A stretch of 16,024 nucleotides of DNA. Origin: Bacillota bacterium (GTDB lineage Bacteria > Bacillota > Sulfobacillia > RBS10-35 > JAJYVM01). Position 1 is the first letter of the stretch; the number at the start of each line of letters is the position of its first letter. The position numbers and the translations under genes are program-made. Shown here piece after piece: positions 7,161 through 13,833 of this stretch. A model generated the notes under the pieces. That model was not told the DNA's origin, did not search any database, and worked only from the letters and a program-made list of their open reading frames with translations. The stretch is taken from NCBI GenBank assembly GCA_021792015.1, contig JAJYVM010000032.1, forward strand, positions 1 to 16,024, given 5' to 3'.

Positions 7161-7382
7161 TCAGCAGCCCGGCGTTGTGCCCGAGGTCTGAAAGGTCGTC
7201 GTCGACGCCCCGCTGGCGGCGTTCAGGCAGTTGCTGGACTGAGTCGCGGCGCTGTAGATCTTGGGGCCGACGATGCCCAGGATGCCGAGGGCGACCACGA
7301 CCCACACCGCGATCCGGAGCGCGCTCGTGCTTGTCCCCTCCGCCCCCTGCTCGCGGACGAATCGCACCAGGATGGCGTTCAT
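7161..7382 (-). CDS. Flp-like pilin, candidate major pilin
   Basis: A 73-residue protein with the strongest ribosome site in the window (GGAGGAGGTG, ATG at 7382). A short leader (MNAILVRFVREQGA) precedes EGTSTSA, then a hydrophobic helix (about 22-40: LRIAVWVVVALGILGIVGP), then a Ser/Thr-rich tail with Cys52 and Cys73. Flp pilins are the filament subunits of Tad pili and share this size and topology. The usual Flp motif, Gly then Glu-Tyr at +5/+6, is absent: after Gly16 the +5 residue is Ala, and after Gly13 it is Ser. The terminal Cys could close a 20-residue loop. High translation signals and the hairpin behind it suggest this is the major pilin. Small Tad-associated proteins with other names also fit this shape, so the label is a strong inference. 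Confidence 0.75.
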   Translation of the reverse strand: MNAILVRFVREQGAEGTSTSALRIAVWVVVALGILGIVGPKIYSAATQSSNCLNAASGASTTTFQTSGTTPGC

Positions 7383-7388
7383 GCGTTT

Positions 7389-7398
7389 CACCTCCTCC
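7389..7398 (-). promoter_or_regulatory. Strong ribosome binding site of the major pilin
   Basis: GGAGGAGGTG on the minus strand lies 6 bases before the ATG at 7382. It is a near-perfect anti-16S match and the best such site in the window, consistent with high output of a filament subunit. Confidence 0.75.
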
Positions 7399-7429
7399 CC
7401 GTGCCGGCCGGCGGGCGCTCCCACCCCCT

Positions 7430-8332
7430 TTACAGTCCGATGGCGCGGAACTGGGCGAACACGACGTACGCGAGGGGCACCATCACGCCCGGCAGCATCA
7501 CGAAGATCAGGGGCAGCGAGCCCAGGACGCTGCGCCCGCGGGCCGCGGTGCGCAGCTCCTGCTGCCGCTCCTGCCTGAGCACCCCGACCAGCCCCGCCAG
7601 CGGGCCGGCCAGGTCGCCGCCGGTCTGGCGCGCTTGGACGATGGCGCTGATCACGCTGCCGACGTGGGGCTCGTCGATCTCGGCGGCCGCCGCGGCGAGG
7701 CAGAGGTCGAGCGGCTCGCGGGTCAGAGCGGACTGGCGGACCGCCCGGGCCAGGATCTGCGGCAGCCGCCCCGGCAGCTCGGTGGCCAGGCGCGCGATGG
7801 CCCCGTCCAGGGGCAGCCCGGCCTGGACGGCCGCCGTCAGGAAGTCGGCCCACGCCAGCGCCTCGCGCCCGAGGGTTCGCCGGAGCGCACGGCAGCGGGC
7901 ATCGAGGTCGTGCCATGGCAGCCACCAGCCCACGGCCGCCCCCAGGGGTGCCGCAAGCGCGCCGGCCGCCCCATAGCCTGCCAGGGCGGCCAGGGCCGCA
8001 CCGGCCGCCAGACCGGCTGCGGCCAGCAGAATCTGGCGACCCAGGAACTGCTCCGGGGTCTCGGCGGCACCCAGCCAGACAAGCCGCTCCCTCACAGCCT
8101 GGCTGCCCAACGGTCCAAGGGCACCAGCCAGGCGCCCGGCCGCCGCGCGCAGCGCATCCGCCGTGCGAGGGCGACGTCGGTGGATCCAGCCCGCCTCGCC
8201 GCGGGCCTGGGCCACAATGCGTGCGGTCGCGCTGACCGAGGCCTGCTCGTGGAGCCAGGCCCCCACCCCGAGCAAGCCCACGGCGACGAAGGCCAGCGCC
8301 GCTGCCAGCGCCGGTTCGGCGGCAAGGTGCAT
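7430..8332 (-). CDS. tadC: Tad pilus inner-membrane platform protein TadC
   Basis: A 300-residue membrane protein of the type II/IV secretion F family. The ATG at 8332 lies 14 bases after the tadB stop, with GGGGGG 8 bases upstream. The frame stays open to 9640, but that part is the non-coding shadow of tadB and tadA. The N-terminal helix is at about 8-26, a helix pair is at 99-140, and the cytoplasmic T2SSF domain spans about 155-265 (WADFLTAAVQAGLPLDGAIA near 161-180; QARQTGGDLAGPLAGLVGVL near 233-252). A final helix is at 270-291. TadB and TadC together form the membrane platform on which TadA drives pilin insertion. Length and topology are typical. Confidence 0.88.
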   Translation of the reverse strand: MHLAAEPALAAALAFVAVGLLGVGAWLHEQASVSATARIVAQARGEAGWIHRRRPRTADALRAAAGRLAGALGPLGSQAVRERLVWLGAAETPEQFLGRQILLAAAGLAAGAALAALAGYGAAGALAAPLGAAVGWWLPWHDLDARCRALRRTLGREALAWADFLTAAVQAGLPLDGAIARLATELPGRLPQILARAVRQSALTREPLDLCLAAAAAEIDEPHVGSVISAIVQARQTGGDLAGPLAGLVGVLRQERQQELRTAARGRSVLGSLPLIFVMLPGVMVPLAYVVFAQFRAIGL

Positions 8333-8346
8333 GGTCGCTGCCCCCC

Positions 8347-9267
8347 TCAGCTGAGCGGTGTGCCCGCGAACAGGCCGCGCACGAGCCGGATGCCGAAGAG
8401 CATCCACGCGACGTCGGCGGCCAGCAGGATCTGCCCGGTCGCGGTGGCCAGGAGCGGTGCGACGTACTGCGGCGCCTCCAGGCGCATGGCCAGGAGCATC
8501 ACCATGGGGACGATGATGAGGATCAGCGATTGCTTTTCGTTGCGCACCGAGAACTCCCGGACCAGGCCCTGGATCTCCCGCCGGCCCCGCAATGAGCGCT
8601 GGATCGACTCGAGCACCGGCACGATGCGCGCCCCCGAATCCAGCGCCAGCCGCACCCCGACGCTGAACAGGCGCGCCTCGTCCAGGGCGATGCGCTCGGG
8701 CAGCCCGGCGATCGCATCCGCCAGCGGCTCGCCCTGCCGCACCCGCTCCATGGCGCGCCTCAGCTCGTACCCCACGGGCTCGGGCGCTCGCTGGGCCTGC
8801 TGCAGGAGCGCCGCATAGAGGTCCTGGCCCCCGGACAGCGCCTGCACCAGCTCCGTGCAGACCTGGTCGAGCTGCCGCAGCACCTGGTGGGCACGGCGGG
8901 CCGTGAGGCGGCCGAGCTGCCAGATGGGTGCCCAGAGGCCGAGGCAGGCCGCCAGCAGCGTCATCCAGAGCACCCCCGTGGCCAGCGCGATGGCCGCGGC
9001 CGCGGCAAGGCCGCTCCCCACGATGAGGGCCGTGACCGTCAGGAGATCCCACTCCACGCCGGCTGTCCTGGCGCGGCGCTCCACGTAGCGCAGCGGGCGG
9101 GGAAGCGGCCGGCCGCCTGACCGCGGGCGCGGCAAGCCCTGCCCAACCCCGGCCGCGGCTGCGGCGGCGATTGCGGGCGCGCTCGCGCGCTCGCACATCA
9201 TGCGCCAGATCCCCACGGCGACCGCCAGCACGCCAACCCCCGCAACCAGTGCCGCCACCAGCCGCAC
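8347..9267 (-). CDS. tadB: Tad pilus inner-membrane platform protein TadB
   Basis: A 306-residue membrane protein. Its GTG start directly follows the TGA of tadA (no gap), so translation is probably coupled. There is an N-terminal helix (3-20), a proline-rich linker, a helix pair (76-117), the cytoplasmic T2SSF domain (about 130-245: ALSGGQDLYAALLQQAQRAP, VRQGEPLADAIAGLPERI and LALDSGARIVPVLESI), then two C-terminal helices (247-262 and 270-295). This is the standard TadB arrangement. It is the partner of TadC, and the order tadA-tadB-tadC is conserved in Tad loci. Confidence 0.88.
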   Translation of the reverse strand: MRLVAALVAGVGVLAVAVGIWRMMCERASAPAIAAAAAAGVGQGLPRPRSGGRPLPRPLRYVERRARTAGVEWDLLTVTALIVGSGLAAAAAIALATGVLWMTLLAACLGLWAPIWQLGRLTARRAHQVLRQLDQVCTELVQALSGGQDLYAALLQQAQRAPEPVGYELRRAMERVRQGEPLADAIAGLPERIALDEARLFSVGVRLALDSGARIVPVLESIQRSLRGRREIQGLVREFSVRNEKQSLILIIVPMVMLLAMRLEAPQYVAPLLATATGQILLAADVAWMLFGIRLVRGLFAGTPLS

Positions 9268-10689
9268 TCACGCCACCCCCTGCTCGCGTGCCCAGCGCGG
9301 TGCGGCGCCCGTCATCCGGAAGCGCCCGTCGCGCCAGCGGAAGAGATCGGTCAGCACAAACTGCCCGGATGCATCCACACCCTCGACCGCCGTGACCCGC
9401 TCGGCCACCCGCAGGCCGGCGGCGCTGCCCTCGTCGCGCCGGAAGTGCACGATGAGCTGCACCGCGGAGGCGATGTACTCGCGAAGCTCGGCGCCCGGCA
9501 TCTCGGGCTGGTCCTGGCGGACCATGCGCACCATGCGCCGCAGGGCGTCCAGGGGCGAGTCGGCGTGGACCGTCGTCATGGAGCCGGGATGGCCCGTCGT
9601 CATGGCCTCGAGCATGACCGCGGTCTCGTTCTTCCGGCACTCGCCGACGACGATGATGTCAGGCCGCAGGCGCAGGGAGGCCACCAGGAGCGCCCACAGG
9701 CCGACCTCGCCCTCGCCTTCGAGGTTGGGCGGCCGGCGCTCGAGCCGGACGGCATGCGCGCCGGCAGGCGGCTGCAACTCCGCCGAATCCTCGATGATCA
9801 CCACGCGCCGATCGGCGGCGACCAGCTCGAGCAGCGCGTTGAGGAAGGTGGTCTTGCCCGAGCTCGTGCCCCCGCACACGACGAGGTTGAGGCGGCGGCG
9901 GAGCGCCCAGGCGAGGAAGTCCGCCACGTCGGCATCCTGCGGAAAGGGCTCGGCGCGCAGGAAGCTTGGTGACATCGGGCGCTCACGCGGCGGCAGCGCG
10001 CCCATGGCGACGAGGTCGGCCAGCGCGGGCATCATGGGGAACTTGCGGATCGACACCGCCGTGCCGCGCAGCGCGACGGGCCAGCGCACGGCGGCGAGCC
10101 GCGAGCCGTCCTGCAGGTGGCAGTCGAGCACGGGGCTCGACCAGTCGAAGCGGCGCCCGGACCAGGCGGCGATGCCCTCGACGAGCGCCCGCACCTCGCG
10201 GTCGCCGCGAAAGCGCAGATCCTGGCGCTCGAGGCGGCCGCGGCGCTCCACGTAGACCTCGTCGGGCGCGTTGATCAGGATCTCGGACAGGTCGGCGTCG
10301 TGCAGCAGCGGCTCGAGCGGCCCGAGCCGCCCGCCGAGCGTCGACAGCACCTCCGCGACGAGACGCTCCTGCCGGTTCCGCGCCGCCAGCGTCCCGGCCA
10401 TCTCAAGCGCGATTTGGCGCGCGAGCGCCTCGCGCTCGCGCTCCGGCAGGCCCTCCGTGCGATCGAAGACACGCCGGCGAATCTGACGCAGCAGCTCCCG
10501 GTCCTCCTCGTCCTCCGGGGAGGACTCCTCGGCCCAAAAGCCCAGCCGCCGTGCCGGGCTGGCGGCCGGGGCGGGGACGGCAGGGGGTGAGGCCTCCATT
10601 TCGGCAGGGACTCCCGCGTCCGGGGGGAGGCCGGCAGGGGCCGGATCGTGGCGGCCCTCGCGACGGCGCTGCATCCAGCTGCCCCCCAT
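9268..10689 (-). CDS. tadA: Tad pilus assembly ATPase TadA/CpaF
   Basis: A 473-residue secretion ATPase that powers Flp pilus assembly from the cytoplasmic side. The ATG at 10689 directly follows the tadZ TAG, with GGAGG 8 bases upstream. A variable Pro/Ala-rich N-terminus (1-60) leads to the N-terminal helical domain (60-150). The ATPase core has Walker A GGTSSGKTT (273-281, Lys279), an Asp box VVIIEDSAEL (Glu300, Asp301), the Walker-B-region IIVVGECR (345-352, Glu350, Arg352) and a His box TTGHPGSMTTVHA (364-376). All key residues are intact. The family is assigned with certainty; it differs from PilB/PilT by its CpaF-type N-terminal domain and its genomic neighbours. Confidence 0.96.
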   Translation of the reverse strand: MGGSWMQRRREGRHDPAPAGLPPDAGVPAEMEASPPAVPAPAASPARRLGFWAEESSPEDEEDRELLRQIRRRVFDRTEGLPEREREALARQIALEMAGTLAARNRQERLVAEVLSTLGGRLGPLEPLLHDADLSEILINAPDEVYVERRGRLERQDLRFRGDREVRALVEGIAAWSGRRFDWSSPVLDCHLQDGSRLAAVRWPVALRGTAVSIRKFPMMPALADLVAMGALPPRERPMSPSFLRAEPFPQDADVADFLAWALRRRLNLVVCGGTSSGKTTFLNALLELVAADRRVVIIEDSAELQPPAGAHAVRLERRPPNLEGEGEVGLWALLVASLRLRPDIIVVGECRKNETAVMLEAMTTGHPGSMTTVHADSPLDALRRMVRMVRQDQPEMPGAELREYIASAVQLIVHFRRDEGSAAGLRVAERVTAVEGVDASGQFVLTDLFRWRDGRFRMTGAAPRWAREQGVA

Positions 10690-12024
10690 CTACACCGCCT
10701 CCCCCACCCGGCGCCGGAAGGGCCAGAACCGGCGGCGAGCACCGGATCCCGCCGGGTGCGGTGGATATCCGGTCCCGGGCTGGACCTCCTCCAGGATCCG
10801 CCGCAGGGCGGTCATGTACGGCCCGGACTGGTCCACCATGGCCGCGTACTTGTACGCCCGGGCCCAGGCCCGCAGGCGGGGCTCCTCGGGAATGGCGTAC
10901 GGCATCAGCACCGCGCCGAGGGTCTCCCGGACCTGGCGCGGCGTGAAGTGCATGCGCCCGCTGGGATCGACGCGGCTCATCACGGCCTGGATGCGGGTCG
11001 TGTCGACCCCGAGCTGGCGGAGCTTCTGAAAGGCCCTGCTGGTGCGCGTGAGATCAGGCTGGTAGTCGCGGATCAGCCACAGCACCTTGCTCGCCTGCTC
11101 GATCGCCCCCACGGCGGCGTCGGTGAGATCCGCGGGCAGGTCGACGACGACAAACTGGTGGTGCAGCCGCAATGAGACGAGCACCGTCCTGACGAGCGCC
11201 TCCGTCACGTCGCGCTCACGCTCGAGATCGCAGGCGCCGAAGACGAGCGAGAGGTGGTAGCGGCGCCAGGCGTCGCTATCCCGTCGCACCTTGGCGGCCA
11301 GCACCTCCGGCGGGATGGCTGGGGCGCCGGCGTAGTCCGACCACTCCAGGATGGATGGCCGCGGCGGGGTGCCCGCGAAGAAGCTGCTGACGGAGCCCAC
11401 GTCCTTCTCGAGGTCGCAGACGGCCACGCTGAAGCGGCGGAACGGGTTGGTGGCCAGCCACAGCGCGAGGTTGACGGCGGCCGTCGTCTTGCCGGTGCCG
11501 CCCGCGATGCCCGAGCCCAGGGCGATGACCTGGCCCTGGGCAGGGCCGGTGGCGGACCTCCGGAAGGGCTGTGCGTCCCCGGCGTCCGTGGCGCCCAGCT
11601 GCTCAAGGCGCAGGCGCTGGCGGCGCTCGTCGTCCAGCACGTCCTTCACGGCCGCCACCAGCTCGGCCGGGCCGAGCCCCTTGCGGATGATGTGGCGCGC
11701 GCCGTGGTCGAGGGCCTCGTCGAGCAGGGCCTGGCTGGGGCGCTCGGTCATGACGACGACGCGCGCCTGCGGACAGCCCGCCCGCAGTTCCTCGACGATG
11801 GCCGTCCACGGCCGGCGGGGCAGGCTTTCGTCCACCAGGGCCATGTCGGCCGCGTTGTCCCGACAAAGGCGGACGATCTCCGACTCCTGCGAGGTGTAGC
11901 TGACCAGGGTCAGGTCGTCCGCCACGCGGTCGACCGTGCGCTCGAAGTCCTGCTGCAGCTCGATGTCGTCCTCCAGCAGCACCACCGCCAAGGGGCGTCC
12001 GAGGACGTTGCTGATGGCCCCCAT
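10690..12024 (-). CDS. tadZ: Pilus localisation protein TadZ/CpaE with receiver domain
   Basis: A 444-residue protein. The ATG at 12024 has GGGAGGGAG upstream and starts one base after the cpaB stop. Residues 10-133 form a response-regulator-like receiver: acidic cluster EDD at 18-20, Asp65 in ALVDESLP, Thr94 in VMTERP, Lys115 in IIRKG. A ParA/MinD-type ATPase follows (165-415): GIAGGTGKTT (172-181, Lys179), DLEKDVG (204-210) and Walker B FVVVDLP with Asp295. The signature Lys at the start of the ParA motif (KGGxGKT) is replaced by Ala174. The C-terminus ends in a basic-aromatic tail, RRRFWPFRRR (430-439). TadZ/CpaE proteins act as polar hubs that recruit the Tad machinery. Most have degenerate receivers, so an intact set is unusual. 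Confidence 0.92.
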   Translation of the reverse strand: MGAISNVLGRPLAVVLLEDDIELQQDFERTVDRVADDLTLVSYTSQESEIVRLCRDNAADMALVDESLPRRPWTAIVEELRAGCPQARVVVMTERPSQALLDEALDHGARHIIRKGLGPAELVAAVKDVLDDERRQRLRLEQLGATDAGDAQPFRRSATGPAQGQVIALGSGIAGGTGKTTAAVNLALWLATNPFRRFSVAVCDLEKDVGSVSSFFAGTPPRPSILEWSDYAGAPAIPPEVLAAKVRRDSDAWRRYHLSLVFGACDLERERDVTEALVRTVLVSLRLHHQFVVVDLPADLTDAAVGAIEQASKVLWLIRDYQPDLTRTSRAFQKLRQLGVDTTRIQAVMSRVDPSGRMHFTPRQVRETLGAVLMPYAIPEEPRLRAWARAYKYAAMVDQSGPYMTALRRILEEVQPGTGYPPHPAGSGARRRFWPFRRRVGEAV

Positions 12025-12025
12025 G

Positions 12026-12763
12026 CTATCTCCCTCCCGCGGCGAACCACTGCGCGGCCAGGAGCGGCGGCGTCGTCGATACCCGGGCGCCCAGGGGGTC
12101 GAGGAGGACCTCGACCTGGCCCGTGGTCTGCGCGAGCGCCACCTGCTCGGCCTGCGTGACAGTCAGGGCAAGAACCAGCGCGCCCGCCTGAGCCAGGGAT
12201 TGCCCGGCGACGGGGGCATTCAGGCCGCTGGCGGCCGGGCCGAGCGCGAGGCGATCCAACACCAGCACGCCCGCAGCCACGACCCGCGCCTGCGCTGTTC
12301 CCGCACCCCTCACCACGGCGAGCACATCCACGCGATCACCGGGAACGGGCATGTCAAGACCGGTCGCGGCCTGAAGCGCGACGGTCACCGCCCGCATGTC
12401 CGCGGAGCCGTGGGCCGCCCTGGTGATCTGCACATCGGTGGCGCTGGCGCCGGCCCGGGCCGCCGCCAGGTCGGCGCCCTGCACCACCTGGCCCCGCAGC
12501 AGGCCGTAGCGAACGTAATGGCCGACGGCGGCGGTGCTGTCCCGGAGTGCGCCCGCCGGAACGGCCTGGACGGACACCGGCAGGATCCGGACGTCACCCG
12601 GCATGATTGCCGCGAGCGGGGCCACGTCGCGGGTGGCAACGACCACGTCCTCCGTTCGCTGCGCCGTTCGCTGCGCCGACCACGTCCACCAGGCGGCCGC
12701 GATCGCCGCCAGCAGGCCGAAGACCACAAACCACAGCGAGCCGTTGCCGGATCGAAGTCTCAT
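12026..12763 (-). CDS. cpaB: Flp pilus assembly protein CpaB/RcpC
   Basis: A 245-residue protein. The ATG at 12763 has AGGAG 7 bases upstream and begins the membrane helix (10-28). The frame continues to 12943, but that extension has no ribosome site and reads as non-coding. A SAF-like domain follows at about 40-100 (VVVATRDVAPLAAIMPGDVR; LLRGQVVQGADL), then the RcpC/CpaB domain (about 123-230: MRAVTVALQAATGLDMPVPG; DRVDVLAVVRG; ARVVAAGVLVLDR). CpaB proteins sit on the outer face of the membrane and in diderms help stabilise the secretin. In a monoderm they probably interact with the cell wall or pilus base. It is the first gene of the tad core. Confidence 0.9.
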   Translation of the reverse strand: MRLRSGNGSLWFVVFGLLAAIAAAWWTWSAQRTAQRTEDVVVATRDVAPLAAIMPGDVRILPVSVQAVPAGALRDSTAAVGHYVRYGLLRGQVVQGADLAAARAGASATDVQITRAAHGSADMRAVTVALQAATGLDMPVPGDRVDVLAVVRGAGTAQARVVAAGVLVLDRLALGPAASGLNAPVAGQSLAQAGALVLALTVTQAEQVALAQTTGQVEVLLDPLGARVSTTPPLLAAQWFAAGGR

Positions 12764-13107
12764 GCGTGGACTCCTCTCATCGCGCCACTGCCGGACGGTG
12801 TGCAGCAGGATGACGAACCGGCCTGCATCCAAGCCGGCGGAGATCGGGCGAAGGGTCCGCGGGGATGGGTCAGGCTCCCGTGTGGACGAACCGGTGAAGC
12901 TCAGCCTCAGGGAGATTCCGGCCCGCCTGCCGGAGCAAGGCACAGGCGGTCGGAGTCGCGACGAAGGAGGGACGGGAGACGCCTGTCACCCCGAGCACGG
13001 ATCGGGGGCCACGCCGACGGCGGGCAGGTCCTCCGCCACGCGGCCGAAGTGCCCGTCGGACCAGACAACCGCTCTGATGGTGCGCTGCAGGGCCATCCAT
13101 CCAACCG
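12764..13107 (-). other. Gap before the tad core, probable promoter region
   Basis: No convincing gene is seen across these 344 bases. A 10-base direct repeat (minus strand CCGGTTCGTC) occurs at 12812-12821 and 12885-12894. A 7-bp hairpin with a long loop (arms 12923-12929 and 12943-12949) lies between the upstream gene and cpaB. The part nearest the upstream gene (12986-13107) reads as plausible protein in one frame, ending at a TGA at 12986 (LRLPGAAAGLLTVGWMALQ, then VVWSDGHFGRVAEDLPAVG). It may be a frameshifted tail of the upstream gene or a tiny separate gene from a TTG at 13135. I could not define a -35/-10 pair with confidence. Confidence 0.35.
12771..12777 (-). promoter_or_regulatory. 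Ribosome site deciding the cpaB start
   Basis: AGAGGAG on the minus strand lies 7 bases before the ATG at 12763. It selects this start over the upstream in-frame ATG at 12943, which has no comparable site. Confidence 0.65.
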
Positions 13108-13824
13108 TCAGCAGACCGGCCGCCGCGCCTGGCAATCGAAGACGCGTGTCCGCCAGGCTTCCGGACGGTCGGCCCGCCGGGAGCTGACCAAGCCGCCGAA
13201 CATGCGGCGTTGCTGAGTGGCTCGGGTGCGCGGACCGTTGCGGCGCGCGGCGCCCGCGAAGAGGGGACCCGACCGCTGCCAACCCCAGCCGGCGGCAATG
13301 GCGGCCTCTGTCCAGCGCGACTCATGACGGTTGAAGGTGCTGCTGGCAATGAGGACGGGTGCGCCTCGCAGGCTCAGCAGCAGGTGGTCATAGTCCCCTC
13401 GATACCGCTGACCGAACGCTTCCGCAGCCGCTGACGGCGTCAGGGCGCCCGCCGGCCGCCAGCACGGATCGACGTGGACGGAGCATGCCAGGGCCGGCAT
13501 GGCGACCTCGATGCCGCGCCGGCGGAAGAGCCTGACCGCCAGCCGTGGACTTTCGGGAACGACGACCAACACAGTCAGGCCGGCCAAGCGCGATCGCCGG
13601 CGGCAGGCCGCAAAGCACCGGTCATGGCCGACCGCGACGGCGAGCCACAGCGCGAGGTAGGCGATGCCCACCAGCCCAAGCGGGCGCGGGGGCATGGGAA
13701 CCAGCGCCAGAGGAGCGGCGGCGATGGCCGCCGCGAGCCCTACGCACGCTCCGCGCTCAAGGGCCAGCGCGGCGGGATAGCTGCCGAAGGCCCAGCTCCA
13801 ACGGGAGCGGCAGAGCGCCAGCAC
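13108..13824 (-). CDS. Unrecognised two-helix membrane protein
   Basis: An open frame of 238 residues from a GTG at 13824. Its frame is the same as that of the preceding TadG-like gene and begins 9 bases after that gene's TAG, so the two are separated by a single in-frame stop. Two membrane helices lie at about 26-43 and 49-66. A soluble region of about 120 residues follows, with strand-like LAGLTVLVVVPESPRLAV (80-97), then a stretch with DYDHLLLSLRGAPVLIASST (144-163). From about residue 192 the composition becomes Arg-rich and less protein-like, which hints at a frameshift. I do not recognise a family. Five Cys, including CSVHVDPC at 114-121, could bind metal or form disulfides. A role in the pilus system rests only on position. 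Confidence 0.55.
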   Translation of the reverse strand: MLALCRSRWSWAFGSYPAALALERGACVGLAAAIAAAPLALVPMPPRPLGLVGIAYLALWLAVAVGHDRCFAACRRRSRLAGLTVLVVVPESPRLAVRLFRRRGIEVAMPALACSVHVDPCWRPAGALTPSAAAEAFGQRYRGDYDHLLLSLRGAPVLIASSTFNRHESRWTEAAIAAGWGWQRSGPLFAGAARRNGPRTRATQQRRMFGGLVSSRRADRPEAWRTRVFDCQARRPVC

Positions 13825-13833
13825 GGCCGGCAG

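Noticed and set aside
6845..8818. A 657-residue plus-strand open frame
   Set aside because: It runs antisense across tadV, both pilins, tadC and tadB, all of which have clear family motifs; its composition is low-complexity Arg/Pro/Ser.
8333..9640. N-terminal extension of tadC
   Set aside because: It overlaps tadB and tadA in another frame and is Arg/Gly-rich; the ATG at 8332 has a ribosome site and starts the first membrane helix.
12764..12985. Cyclic-di-GMP or other riboswitch ahead of cpaB
   Set aside because: Riboswitches of this kind occur near pilus genes, but I could not find the conserved GEMM core or its paired arms; only a weak hairpin is present.
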